Shown here piece by piece: positions 1 through 8,355 of a DNA stretch of 64,000 bases. This DNA comes from Halogeometricum pallidum JCM 14848. Lineage in GTDB: Archaea; Halobacteriota; Halobacteria; Halobacteriales; Haloferacaceae. The stretch lies in assembly GCF_000337095.1 (NCBI RefSeq), contig NZ_AOIV01000011.1, positions 68,282 through 132,281 of the forward strand, read 5' to 3'. Within the stretch, counting starts at the first letter, position 1. Each line of letters opens with the position of its first letter. Below the pieces are notes generated by a model. That model saw only the letters and a list, made by a program, of their open reading frames with translations. It was not told the origin of the DNA and ran no database searches. The position numbers and the translations under genes were made by a program.

Positions 1-282
1 GCGGGCCTCGTACTGGTCGCGCAGGGTCTCCGTCGCCTCATCGAGCGGAACAGCCCGGAACTGCTGTGGGCTCGAATGTTGAATCTCGACCAAGCCCTGC
101 GCCTCCAGCACCCGAATCGCATCGTACACCCGCGTTCGGGGAACCTTCGTCGTCTCGCTCAACTGCTTTGCCGTTCCCGTGCGGAGGCGAGACAAGCCGA
201 CGAAGCAGCGCGCCTCGTATTCTTTCAAGCCGAGTTGTTGGAGGACTTCGATCGCTTCGTCCAAACTGTCAGTAGTATTCAT
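1..282 (-). CDS. TrmB-family transcriptional regulator, N-terminal part (cut by window edge)
   Basis: The minus strand is open from an ATG at 282 to the window start, giving 94 codons without a stop. The first 70 residues form a TrmB-type winged helix-turn-helix: a leading helix (LDEAIEVLQQLGLKEYEARC), a recognition unit with TAKQLSETTKVPRTRVYDAI, and a wing with LEAQGLVEI. This layout is typical of archaeal TrmB regulators, which sense sugars or other ligands through a C-terminal domain that lies outside the window. The ligand cannot be inferred. The region upstream of the ATG (283-360) holds no other gene. Confidence 0.85.
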   Translation of the reverse strand, partial: MNTTDSLDEAIEVLQQLGLKEYEARCFVGLSRLRTGTAKQLSETTKVPRTRVYDAIRVLEAQGLVEIQHSSPQQFRAVPLDEATETLRDQYEAR

Positions 283-709
283 GTGTCCCAACCTCACGGG
301 GTATTCCCCAATGATTGTCTGGTAATTCACCCCCGGCACGGATAGGTATTGTCACTCAAGTCATGACGGGAATCGCCGGGAGGACGTGATACGACCCTCT
401 GATGGTCCGACGTCGGTGTCCAACCGACGCCTCTACTCTTCTGTGATAGCTATACTGACAGCCGAGTGCTACACTGCGTGCCGCCTCGGCCACGGGAACG
501 GGTCGTAGAGTTCTCCGCGAGTGCAGACGGCGAAATCGCCCATCCGGTCCGATCCGCGGTCGGAGACCGCGGTCTGGGTCGAGGGGGCCACGGATAGTCC
601 GGTCGTGGTTCTCAGGGTATTCTTCACGTGGGAACTCGGTACGAACGACGCGGACTCACGGCGAGACGGACTCCGTCTCTCGTCCTCTGAGACGTTCGAT
701 GTAGTCGCC
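283..709. other. intergenic region without a supported gene
   Basis: A forward GTG-started frame at 521-751 (76 codons) and a reverse frame at 469-825 overlap each other and the 3' end of the HTH gene at 710-1048. Neither shows a recognisable domain. I therefore leave the stretch unannotated apart from the presumed promoter of the TrmB gene. Confidence 0.5.
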
Positions 710-1048
710 TCAGACGTGCTTTCCGGCCACCGGTCTGTCAGCGGGGAGTGAGTCCAGTATCGCCTCAACCCGATTGTTGGGCTGATACCGGACGATTCCG
801 CTTTCGCGATCGTATTCGACGACACCCTGTTCCGCTAACTTCGGCAGTGAGATGTGGGAGAGATGGATTGCGAGTTGTTCTCGGTCCATACTTCGGTCAT
901 CGGACTGCAGTTCGTCGCCGTGCATCCGATCTACGAGGTCGCCGATTACCGTCTTACCAGCGGTCTCGTGCCGTAACTGCTGAATGAGTCGTCGCCGATA
1001 ACGATCAGCGACGAGTTGCAGACAGTCGTCGAGGTCTTGTCCCCTCAT
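710..1048 (-). CDS. Small winged-helix protein, DUF7344-like
   Basis: This is a 112-residue acidic protein starting at ATG 1048. An N-terminal helical part (DLDDCLQLVADRYRRRLIQQL) is followed by the signature MDREQLAIHLSHISLPKLAEQGVVEYD, which has the recognition helix and wing of a winged HTH. This matches the haloarchaeal DUF7344 family of putative transcription regulators, where a short HTH stands alone. It is preceded by a promoter element (1090-1126) that recurs before three other genes in the window at nearly the same distance from the start codon. That suggests co-regulation with a mechanosensitive channel and an SPFH protein. The target genes are unknown. Confidence 0.75.
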   Translation of the reverse strand: MRGQDLDDCLQLVADRYRRRLIQQLRHETAGKTVIGDLVDRMHGDELQSDDRSMDREQLAIHLSHISLPKLAEQGVVEYDRESGIVRYQPNNRVEAILDSLPADRPVAGKHV

Positions 1049-1089
1049 AGTAGACGTATCGACTACTCGTCTGATAAACAGATAACCTC

Positions 1090-1126
1090 TTCACGCCAGG
1101 ATGCTTTTTTTATTATGTGAGTTACA
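1090..1126 (-). promoter_or_regulatory. Shared promoter signature, copy 1
   Basis: On the minus strand the site reads TGTAACTCACATAAT, then 17 bases containing an A-run, then GTGAAG. The ATAAT core lies 64 bases from the ATG of the HTH gene. Three more copies occur at 4317-4354, 4811-4850 and 5866-5901. The ATAAT core probably serves as the TATA box, and GTGAA would fall near the transcription start, so the leader would be about 37 bases. Confidence 0.6.
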
Positions 1127-1342
1127 GGCCGATCAGGAGATGGCCGAGGACGGTGTCGGTAGAACCGGTTCCGCACTCCGAGAGCGGTCGACTTCCTACG
1201 CCAGCGGTGAACCCGAAGGCTGCCGGCGTTCGGTTCCTCACCGAACGGAGTCGAGTGGATGGGTATCTGTCGAGGAGTACGCCCTCTTCGCGCGATTCCG
1301 GTAACGGTCCTTCGAAGACTCCGACCACCTTCTTCGGAATCG

Positions 1343-1522
1343 TCAAGCGATGCTCCCGAGGTCCCATACGTACTCTTTTTCGATGGTGATCCAGTGTGTC
1401 GTGGGTTCGCGTTCCGGATCGAAGACCGTCACTTCGGTTGGAGAGTCCTCGTCGTCGAACGCCCAACAGAGCGTGAAATCGGGAAGCTCTGCGGAGCGGG
1501 ATTCGCGGTCGTTCGTAGACAT
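1343..1522 (-). CDS. 59-residue acidic protein, DUF7511-like
   Basis: A short minus-strand frame from ATG 1522 to TGA 1343 encodes 59 residues. The body reads LCWAFDDEDSPTEVTVFDPE and then TTHWITIEKEYVWDL. This resembles the compact haloarchaeal DUF7511-type proteins, in which a few beta strands end in a W-(I/L)-(S/T) segment followed by an acidic tail. Codon use is GC-rich in third positions and the composition is acidic, unlike the overlapping frames. Function is unknown. It sits alone between the HTH gene and the diadenylate cyclase gene. Confidence 0.6.
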   Translation of the reverse strand: MSTNDRESRSAELPDFTLCWAFDDEDSPTEVTVFDPEREPTTHWITIEKEYVWDLGSIA

Positions 1523-1845
1523 GTATTTAGTAGACGCAGATGGTCGATTCGGGCCCGCGCTGGACGTCGACCGCAGCAGATTTCGTCCTCTGACTCGCTC
1601 GTTCCTCGAATCGAGTACGAAGGTACTCGAACTCGACCCTCTTCAAGGAGCAACGTTTTCATCACACGCGTTGTACTGATTACCCGAGTGAATCTCTCCG
1701 ATACTGCGCGGCGTGCGCGTCCGCCGACAACGGGGTTCGGGTAAGGGAGACCCGGAGGGGGCGTTCACCCGGTTACTCAAAACAGAATCTCATTTGGAAA
1801 TCCAGCGCTACTATCACCGTGTCAGTCCTACATGGCAGTAGTGAG
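1523..1845. other. intergenic region
   Basis: No convincing gene is present. The stretch holds the upstream regions of the 59-residue gene and of the diadenylate cyclase. A weak AT-rich block lies around 1785-1795. Confidence 0.5.
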
Positions 1846-2403
1846 ATGAGTGAGCTGTCCCCTAGCTCTGTCGCATCAGAGCTGAAATCTACTAGTACAG
1901 ATATCGACGCAGTGCTCGAACGGATCGAGGCATGCGTTGCGGATATCAGCCACGGGTTCGAACGGTGGGACGACCCCTACGCTCGTGGACCGGGCCTCTA
2001 CTTCGTCGTCGAACGTGATTCCATGGCCGAGTTCGCGGCTCCGATGGGGACGAACCGCTGGCCAGTCGAGGACTGTAGGAGTGTCTTCGCCGAAACCGAC
2101 GTGTTCCTTGAAACCGCACAGAAGGTCGCGTTGTCGTGCGACGGTGCAGTCGTCGTTCGCAACGACGGTACAATCAGAGAGGAGATGGTCCGAGTAAAGC
2201 AACTCTCTGCGGACGAATATCGGCGGATTAACGACCTTCCCTATGCAGAGTGGATGGGTACCCGTCACATGAGTGCACTGGAGACCTCGGTCCGCGAAGA
2301 GGTGATCGCTGCGGTCACACTCAGCGAGGAGAACGGACGGGTAACGGTCTTCATCGACGGCGCGTTCGAGGATTCCCCGGCGGCATTCCGGGTGACGGAC
2401 TGA
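1846..2403 (+). CDS. dacZ: Diadenylate cyclase, DisA_N domain (DacZ type)
   Basis: A 185-residue protein carries the two hallmark sites of DisA_N cyclases: DGA at residues 99-101 (CDGAVVVRNDGTI) and an RH motif at 140-142 (GTRHMSALETSV). These enzymes join two ATP molecules into c-di-AMP, an essential messenger that controls osmotic balance in haloarchaea. The third residue of the usual RHR/RHT motif is Met here. The domain fills the last two thirds; the first 40 residues are a helical extension. ATG 1846 is chosen; an in-frame GTG at 1819 would add nine residues. A nearby mechanosensitive channel gene fits an osmotic theme, but no operon links them. Confidence 0.75.
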   Translation: MSELSPSSVASELKSTSTDIDAVLERIEACVADISHGFERWDDPYARGPGLYFVVERDSMAEFAAPMGTNRWPVEDCRSVFAETDVFLETAQKVALSCDGAVVVRNDGTIREEMVRVKQLSADEYRRINDLPYAEWMGTRHMSALETSVREEVIAAVTLSEENGRVTVFIDGAFEDSPAAFRVTD

Positions 2404-2818
2404 CCAACCGGCGTGAGCACACTCGCGTCCGCTACCGCGTTCCTCGTACTTGCGCCCTTCATCGTTTTCCGTAACCTCCCTTCGAACGTCTCCGGCGTGC
2501 TCTGCTTCCGCTTCTGCGGATTCCGCTTCGTTTTCGGTCGCACTGACGGGGGTTACGTCACCGTCGAGAGTCTCACTATCGACGAGTGCGGTCTCGACGG
2601 GCGTACCACCCGATCTGGGTCTGTCGAACTTCACTCTTGAGCACCCGCCGTCGATTGAGACACGTTCGAAGGATGTCGTCCTCGTGGAACTCGCTCTCGA
2701 TAGCCTCCTCGGCGTTCGTCTCGGTTTCGACGAAGCGACCGCGTCCTTTGTCGTACCCGGGACGAACGCCGACGAACGTCCACACAGTTATCCGAATCGG
2801 GCGCCTATCTCGACAACG
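2404..2818. other. intergenic region without a supported gene
   Basis: A forward frame runs from 2450 into the DUF5789-like gene, but its first 123 codons are Ser/Thr-rich with no family resemblance. A reverse GTG frame from 2634 runs antisense through the cyclase gene. Neither is called. The stretch presumably contains the promoter of the gene at 2819. Confidence 0.5.
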
Positions 2819-3133
2819 ATGACAGACGAGAACGTAAACGACGACCAGCAAGAGCAGTCGGAGCGGAAGCGAGAAGACGTGCGCGACCGCACCCGCGAAG
2901 ACCGCGCGATGGGCGGTGACCCCGAGGGGCGGCTCAGTGGTCTCGACGACGCACTCGAATCCCAGACCTATCCGATCACGACGGATGAACTGGTTGAGGC
3001 GTACGGCGACTACGAGATCGAAGCCCAAAGCGGGACGAAATCACTCGAAGAAGTGCTCGCTCCGACCGATAACCAAACGTACGACTCCGCCGACGATGTC
3101 CGAAGCCGGGTGCTGGGACTGATACACCGATAA
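2819..3133 (+). CDS. DUF5789-family protein
   Basis: A 104-residue protein starts at ATG 2819, chosen because the long upstream extension of the frame is not protein-like. The first 40 residues are charged and probably disordered. The rest (LESQTYPITTDELVEAYGDYEI ... TKSLEEVLAP ... YDSADDVRSRVLGLI) matches the DUF5789/DUF2795-like fold seen in many short haloarchaeal proteins, in which a helical domain presents YPxxxxELxxxYG. The molecular role is unknown. A second, more distant family member lies at 4462-4767. Confidence 0.75.
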   Translation: MTDENVNDDQQEQSERKREDVRDRTREDRAMGGDPEGRLSGLDDALESQTYPITTDELVEAYGDYEIEAQSGTKSLEEVLAPTDNQTYDSADDVRSRVLGLIHR

Positions 3134-3188
3134 CCGTTGTCGTCTCGGTCCTCTCTCGACACTCGCCGATTGCCGCGTTTAGGAGTCC

Positions 3189-4274
3189 TTACTCCCGAAC
3201 GGGGGCGTTCTTCCCATTCGATTCGCCGTCCTTGACCGCCTTGGCCTGTTGTTCCAACTCTTCGACATTCATCTCAGCTGCTTCCTCTATTTCGCCGAGG
3301 ATCTGCTTGATGTCGTCGAGTCCGATCAGTTCGCGCGTCTCCTCGTCGAACTGCAGACTGTCCAACCGCTGCCCGTCGGTCGCGACGTCGCTCCCCGTGA
3401 GGTGTTTGCCGTAGCGTCCGACCAGCGAGGTGAGTTCCTGCGGGAGGACGAACGTCGTCGATTCCCCTCGACCGATGGCTTCGAGCGTGTCCATCCCTTT
3501 GTCGATGATCGCGCGTTCGCCCATCGACTCCGCGGACTTGGCTCTCAGAACGGTCGAAATCGCGTCACCCTGTGCCTCGAGGATCTGGCTCTGTTTTTCG
3601 CCCTGCGCGCGGATAATGTTCGACTGCTTGTCCCCTTCCGCTTGTTCGACTGCGCTCCGGCGCTCCCCCTGCGCTTCGAGGATCGTGGCCCGTCGTCTCC
3701 GCTCCGCGCCGGTCTGCTGTTCCATCGCGTGTTGGACCTCCTGGCTGGGATTGACCTCTCGGACTTCGACGGACTCGACGCGAATTCCCCATTCATCGGT
3801 CGGTTCGTCGAGTTCCCTCCGGATACGGGCGTTTATTTCTTGGCGTTTGTTCAGCGTGTCGTCGAGTTCCATGTCGCCGAGGACCGCTCGGAGCGTGGTT
3901 TGGGCGAGGTTCGAGACGGCCGTTTTGTAGTCTTCGACCTCCAAGAACGCCTTCTTCGCATCCATCACGCGGAGATAGACGACGGCGTCCGCCGTCACGG
4001 GCGAGTTGTCCCGCGTGATCGCTTCTTGTCGGGGGACGTCCATCGTCTGCGTCCGCATGTCGAACGTGTACGTGCGCGACACGAACGGGGGGATGAAGTT
4101 GATGCCCGGTTCGAGCAGGCCGCGGTACTCGCCGAACACCGTGAGCGCCTGCTTGTCGTAGGCGTCGACGAACCGCACCATCTGCCAGACCGTTACCACC
4201 GCCAGCACCAGTACGAGCAGCCCACCTATCGTGAGTCCGAGAGCGGGAACCTGTAGCGAAACTAAATCGTACAT
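3189..4274 (-). CDS. SPFH/stomatin-like membrane protein
   Basis: A 361-residue protein has one N-terminal membrane helix (LGLTIGGLLVLVLAVVTVWQMV), then an SPFH (band 7) domain with the family signatures LEPGINFIPPF, RTQTMDVPRQEAITRDN and the VTADAVVYLRV strand. A long Ala/Glu/Gln-rich coiled coil (ILEAQGERRSAVEQAEGDKQ and repeats of RAQGEKQSQILEAQGDA) follows. Such proteins oligomerise on the inner face of the membrane and organise lipid microdomains or proteases. No NfeD partner gene is adjacent. Start ATG 4274 is chosen because the helix begins right after it; 38 further upstream codons overlap the promoter element at 4317-4354. Confidence 0.9.
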   Translation of the reverse strand: MYDLVSLQVPALGLTIGGLLVLVLAVVTVWQMVRFVDAYDKQALTVFGEYRGLLEPGINFIPPFVSRTYTFDMRTQTMDVPRQEAITRDNSPVTADAVVYLRVMDAKKAFLEVEDYKTAVSNLAQTTLRAVLGDMELDDTLNKRQEINARIRRELDEPTDEWGIRVESVEVREVNPSQEVQHAMEQQTGAERRRRATILEAQGERRSAVEQAEGDKQSNIIRAQGEKQSQILEAQGDAISTVLRAKSAESMGERAIIDKGMDTLEAIGRGESTTFVLPQELTSLVGRYGKHLTGSDVATDGQRLDSLQFDEETRELIGLDDIKQILGEIEEAAEMNVEELEQQAKAVKDGESNGKNAPVRE

Positions 4275-4316
4275 CTGCTTCAGATTCGCTCCACAACTGT
4301 ATGAAGAGTCGACGTT

Positions 4317-4354
4317 TTCACGCGGGCCGAGTTTTTGATTATATGAGAGACACA
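4317..4354 (-). promoter_or_regulatory. Shared promoter signature, copy 2
   Basis: On the minus strand it reads TGTGTCTCTCATATAAT, 16 bases with an A-run, then GTGAAAACG. The ATAAT core is 64 bases from the SPFH start codon, the same distance as at the HTH gene. Confidence 0.6.
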
Positions 4355-4461
4355 GCTGACGGCGTTCGAATCGATCCGACCGGAACACGAATTCCGTCGG
4401 CGCTCCGAACGCCCCCGACTCGCGGCTTTTCAGTCACCCCGTGTGTAATCCGTCGACCTCC

Positions 4462-4767
4462 TCAGAACGAGACGTCGGCTTCGTCCGTGGGTTCTAACGC
4501 CGCTTCGAAGGAGTTCCCGCCGCGGTCGTCGTAGAACTTGCGTCCGATGTACTCGTCGTTGACGTTCCCGATGATGGTCGTGAACAACTCGTCGGCCGAC
4601 GCGTACGTCTCCTGTCCGACGGAGCCGATGATCGTGGAGATAGTCTCGGTTTCCTGTGCGTCGGGGGCGTCGATTTCGACCGCTCCGACCTGTCTGATGA
4701 CCGACTCGTGATCAATCGGAAACGTGAGTTCGTCTTCGAGAGAGGCGAGTACGTTGCTTATCTTCAT
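4462..4767 (-). CDS. Small acidic protein, DUF5789/DUF2795-like
   Basis: A 101-residue protein starts at ATG 4767. It contains LEDELTFPIDHESVIRQVGAVEI and YASADELFTTIIGNV, the same two-part plan as the protein at 2819-3133: a (Y/F)PI...E segment, a variable linker, then YxSADEL. It then ends in a distinct tail, YIGRKFYDDRGGNSFE. DUF2795 and DUF5789 proteins are small helical proteins of unknown function. The gene is single and has the fourth, weakest copy of the shared promoter element upstream. Confidence 0.7.
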   Translation of the reverse strand: MKISNVLASLEDELTFPIDHESVIRQVGAVEIDAPDAQETETISTIIGSVGQETYASADELFTTIIGNVNDEYIGRKFYDDRGGNSFEAALEPTDEADVSF

Positions 4768-4810
4768 AGGATGGCTAAACTACCGTCCTCCTGTCACTTC
4801 AAGTGGTCTC

Positions 4811-4850
4811 ATTTTGATGGATCCCATCTGTTTTGATTAACCGAGTTACC
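4811..4850 (-). promoter_or_regulatory. Shared promoter signature, copy 4 (weaker)
   Basis: On the minus strand it reads GGTAACTCGGTTAATCAAAA, 12-13 further bases, then ATCAAAATG. The TAAT core is 69 bases from the ATG at 4767. The GTAACTC block, the A-run after the TAAT and the spacing to an AAAATG block agree with the other copies. Confidence 0.45.
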
Positions 4851-5038
4851 GGGCCTCAACGTCGCTGGCGGTGACGTTATTCACCGAACGTCGCATGTGG
4901 CCGTTGCCGGCCGATCAGCCAAAGCGCCGTGGCTTGGCGCAGGGCGGCAATGCCGAACGAGGGTCGTGAGGAAGAGGCCAACAAAATAGTGATCCGAACG
5001 GTGACGCCCCGGACGCCGGTGGGGCGGATAGCTACGTA

Positions 5039-5824
5039 TTACTCTCCGCCGTCGGACTGGATGTCCGACGAGGTTCGACTCGCCTCGCCCGTCTCACCGC
5101 CGTCGGCCTGCGGCGAGTTGTGCGGTGCTGGCGTCCCGGCGGACGCGCGTCCCATCCAGCGGTCGACGTTCTCCGCGACGTAGGTGTGGCCACCCCATCC
5201 CACGGCGACGCCGACGCCGATTGCGACGGCCGCGGCGAGTCCCCACGCTAACGCGTTGGCGAAGACGAACAGGATGCCGACGTCGACGCCCATCGTGTCG
5301 AGTCCGATCACGATCGCGGTGAAGTAGAGGAACATCCGCGTGCCTCTCGCGAACCACGAGGTGTATCCGGTACGGGTGGCCGTCCGGGTCCGCATGATGG
5401 CGTCGCCGATGAAGTCCGCGACGACGAATCCGAGGACGATCACCAACAGTCCGGCGACGAACGCCGGAAGATACGAGACCGCCGTCGAGATCCACTCCGA
5501 CAGCAGCGAAATCGCGAGCACGTTCGCGGCGGCGAGAATCGCCAGCGCGTAGACGAACAACTTCGCGAGCGTCCCGAACGCGTTCGAGACGGCGTCTTCG
5601 GTTCCTCCGAGGATGCGTCCGATCGGCGTTTCGAGTACCATCCGGTCGATCTCGACCCGGTCCGCTACTCTCCGAACCACCTTGGCGGCCGCGACGCCGA
5701 GGACCCAGCCGATCAGGAGAACGAGGAGGGCCCCGACCAGACGGGGGAGAAACGAGACGATCTCCGCAACCGTCTCCTCGAGGAACGCGGGAACATTTAT
5801 CTGTAGTACATGCGGTTGTAGCAT
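5039..5824 (-). CDS. MscS-like mechanosensitive channel protein (conserved TM helix family)
   Basis: A 261-residue membrane protein has about five hydrophobic helices (for example LPRLVGALLVLLIGWVLGVAAAK, LAKLFVYALAILAAANVLAI, LPAFVAGLLVIVLGFVVADFI, WGLAAAVAIGVGVAVGWGG). The pattern of helices ending in GWVLGxxxAKxVRR repeats, as in the conserved TM helix channel family related to small-conductance mechanosensitive channels, which release osmolytes on hypo-osmotic shock. The soluble MscS beta domain is missing; the C-terminus is a short disordered acidic tail. ATG 5824 is preferred over ATG 5851 because it places the shared promoter core 63 bases upstream, as at the sister genes. Confidence 0.8.
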   Translation of the reverse strand: MLQPHVLQINVPAFLEETVAEIVSFLPRLVGALLVLLIGWVLGVAAAKVVRRVADRVEIDRMVLETPIGRILGGTEDAVSNAFGTLAKLFVYALAILAAANVLAISLLSEWISTAVSYLPAFVAGLLVIVLGFVVADFIGDAIMRTRTATRTGYTSWFARGTRMFLYFTAIVIGLDTMGVDVGILFVFANALAWGLAAAVAIGVGVAVGWGGHTYVAENVDRWMGRASAGTPAPHNSPQADGGETGEASRTSSDIQSDGGE

Positions 5825-5865
5825 AACTCGGATGTCACCCGTCAGCATCATGAACGGACGACATT

Positions 5866-5901
5866 TTCACATCTCTCGGATTTTCCATTATGTGGGTTAC
5901 A
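5866..5901 (-). promoter_or_regulatory. Shared promoter signature, copy 3
   Basis: On the minus strand it reads TGTAACCCACATAAT, 16 bases with an A-run, then GTGAAAATG. It is nearly identical to copy 1 over the first 15 bases (one difference). Its core lies 63 bases from ATG 5824. Confidence 0.6.
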
Positions 5902-6088
5902 TGCTGAGCGCAGAAGCGTTCACCGGCGTAGTTTACTCACCTTCCCGAGCGAGATAGAGAAAAATTTCGTCTCAGCGGGTCTTCTCGTTGGTTCTTCGCC
6001 AGCACGGTATACGGGGCTCAGGGCCGCGTCGACAGACGGTACCCGTGCCGGAAGTCGAGTACTCGTCCGTCCGTCGGCACCGACCGGA

Positions 6089-7297
6089 TCAGCCGCCGAG
6101 CCACCAACCGTAGAGCGGTGCCTGCTCATCCGCGTCCGAACGCTTCTTCGATTGGCCGTAGGTCTTCCCCTTGAGGAGTTGGCGCTCAACCGCGTTCGCC
6201 GCAAGTCGAAGGGCGTGCGTGGCACCGAACCCCTCCCCGTCGGCCGTGAAGTATCCGCGGTCGGTGACCAGTCGAATCCGTGCCAACACCAGCGGTACAC
6301 CCCGGCTTCGTTCCTTGTGCTCCTGCAGTTGAATGCTGGCTTTGATCACGCTCATCTCTCCGTACTTCGAGGTCATCTCCTCGATCAGCGCGGAGACGTC
6401 GTCGTAGTCCATCCCCTCCAGTAAGTCGAGTCCGAACACCTGGACGGCGTTCCGGTCCTCGCGCTCCCAGGTGAGCGCCTCGATGACATCTGTTTTCGTG
6501 ATGATACCGACCGGCTCATCCGAGTCGTCGGCCGTGACGACGAGCGAGGAGATCTCACGATCGAACATCGTCTCGACGACCTCGTCGAGCGGTGCGTTCC
6601 GCTCGATTGTCACGACTGCATCGGACATCAGGTTCCGTATCGGCAGGTCGAGCATCCGGTCGGCGTCGCCCTCGCGCGCGCCGAACCCACCACGGTTCTG
6701 TCGCCCGCCACCGCGGCGACCGGAACCACCCGACGACCCGCCCTGACTCTTATTGCCGCCTCGCGTCGTGAACTCGATGACGTCGTACAGACTCAACATG
6801 CCGACGAGAGCGTTCCCGTCGACGACCGGGAGATGGGCGATACCGGCCTCTCGAAGCGTATTGAGCGCTTTTCCGATCGTGGTTTCCGGGGTTGCGCTGA
6901 CCAGTTCTGCCGTGTAGGCGTCGTCGACAGTCGCCGCGTCGAGGAACGGACGGACCGCCTCGAGGACGGCATCGGCGGTCACGACGCCGACGACACGGTC
7001 ATCGTCGAGCACGGGGAGCGTCTTGGCGTCGCTTCCGATCATGAGCCGCGCGACCTCACGGACGTCCTCGGTGCGGTCGACAGTCGGGACGTGCTGTACC
7101 TGTGAGCCGACCTTCGCAGACGGCTGGTTGGACGAGGACGCCAGCTGTCGGCGACTGACGACGCCGCGATACTCGTCGCCGTCTGTTACGACGACGGCAT
7201 CGAGTTCTTGATTTTCGAATGCCCCCGTGACCTTCGAGAGCGGTGTGCCGATGTCGAACTCGGTGAATTTCGGTGAGAGGATTTCAGAAATATCCAT
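6089..7297 (-). CDS. Four-CBS-domain protein with C-terminal HPF/RaiA-like domain
   Basis: A 402-residue protein contains two CBS pairs: residues about 5-120 (PLSKVTGAFENQELDAVVVTD, VREVARLMIGSDAKTLPVLDD) and 130-280 (GKALNTLREAGIAHLPVVDG, DEVVETMFDREISSLVVTAD). They are separated by a Gly/Arg-rich linker (SQGGSSGGSGRRGGGRQNRG). The last 100 residues (EEMTSKYGEMSVIKASIQLQEHK ... HALRLAANAVERQLLKGK) look like an S30AE/HPF ribosome-hibernation domain. CBS pairs bind adenosine nucleotides, so the protein could tie ribosome dormancy to energy charge; this is inference. It appears monocistronic, and both the ATG at 7297 and the stop at 6089 fit. Confidence 0.8.
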   Translation of the reverse strand: MDISEILSPKFTEFDIGTPLSKVTGAFENQELDAVVVTDGDEYRGVVSRRQLASSSNQPSAKVGSQVQHVPTVDRTEDVREVARLMIGSDAKTLPVLDDDRVVGVVTADAVLEAVRPFLDAATVDDAYTAELVSATPETTIGKALNTLREAGIAHLPVVDGNALVGMLSLYDVIEFTTRGGNKSQGGSSGGSGRRGGGRQNRGGFGAREGDADRMLDLPIRNLMSDAVVTIERNAPLDEVVETMFDREISSLVVTADDSDEPVGIITKTDVIEALTWEREDRNAVQVFGLDLLEGMDYDDVSALIEEMTSKYGEMSVIKASIQLQEHKERSRGVPLVLARIRLVTDRGYFTADGEGFGATHALRLAANAVERQLLKGKTYGQSKKRSDADEQAPLYGWWLGG

Positions 7298-7517
7298 GGG
7301 TAACCCTCTAGTGTGAGGGACGCAGGCCGGTTATGCCTGTCCCTCCCCCGATTGTAGAGGGAGAGACGCGCGAAGCGATGATTTCGCGATGTACTATCAC
7401 TAACATACATTCAATGTCGGTACTGATTCGTTCTTCAACTGTGTTTCCGCTGCGTGCAAAAGATGTCTATCACACTTTGCTTTGTAGTGAACAACGGTTT
7501 TCTATATCGGCGTCGGA

Positions 7518-7628
7518 CCGAGAGAGGAGAGAACCATCACCGCTACGGGCGACGACAGCGAGGCAACCGTTGATCGACTCGTCGAACTGGTCGAGAACGA
7601 TTTCGAGTTGAGCGACGAAGAGTCGTAG
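7518..7628 (+). pseudogene. HPr-like C-terminal remnant
   Basis: An open stretch ending at TAG 7626-7628 encodes RTITATGDDSEATVDRLVEL followed by VENDFELSDEES. This resembles the last strand and helix of HPr phosphocarrier proteins (pattern TxxAxGxDxxxAVxxLVxLxE). The N-terminal part with the active-site His is not found upstream, and the AT-rich sequence before it reads as unrelated. It is best explained as a truncated remnant. The identification rests on a short match. Confidence 0.4.
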
Positions 7629-8355
7629 TCCGGTTCGTCGAAGTCGGATGTAGCCCAGTTCTTCCGTAGATGCTTTCGTACTGATGGTAGACGGTCGTTC
7701 CCGAAACTATGTCACTATGGCAATTCTTCGACTTGTCCGATGTTTCACAGACCCGGATTACTGCATTACGACTCTATTACCCCATGTTTAGAATTATAAT
7801 TTGCCAATCTATAGTCAAATATTCGCTCATTTTTCTCATCACCTGTACCACTACTGCCTAGCATTCATTTCTGGCTCCAATTGATGGCTCTATACTGACT
7901 AGATGACTCCATCCCACCATTGTTGTAGATAACTCACAGATAACATCTATCCCCTGAAGCTGTGCTATTTCGGTTCCGTCGAGGGTTCACCCGCGAACGC
8001 AAACCTCTTTACGGCAGTTTACCTTGTAATTGTGTTCAGCGTACTCTCGCTCAGCGTCAAGATGCCGTCCGCGTCGCAATAGCGGATATTGACGACGGGA
8101 GGGCTCATTCTCTCGTCAACCGAGACTGGCGAGGCACATATCGATACGTGGGACGAATAAATCTCCCGCCCGAGCTGTGTCGATTGCGCTATCTAGGCGC
8201 TGCGGGAATCCGAGGAGTGGGACTCACATCTGCGATAAACTGGGATCCATTATCGATGCGCTCGCGGTGTCGGCGGCGGGTTTCGGAACCGAACTAGTGG
8301 TCGGACGAGCTTTCATCCGACCCTCTGGCGAAAGCCGCTGACGAGACGGAGTCGG
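7629..8355. other. AT-rich intergenic region
   Basis: From about 7690 to 7960 the base composition is much more AT-rich than the flanks (for example TTATAATTTGCCAATCTATA). A forward frame at 7962-8297 is Arg-rich and unlike haloarchaeal proteins. No gene is supported. The composition and the neighbouring HPr remnant suggest a former insertion or deletion site. Confidence 0.5.

Noticed and set aside
521..751. Forward 76-codon frame with GC-rich third positions
   Set aside because: It overlaps the 3' end of the HTH gene, has a GTG start without a promoter and no recognisable domain.
1876..2634. Reverse GTG-started frame of 252 codons
   Set aside because: Most of it is antisense to the diadenylate cyclase; the acidic first 80 codons are suggestive but match no family.
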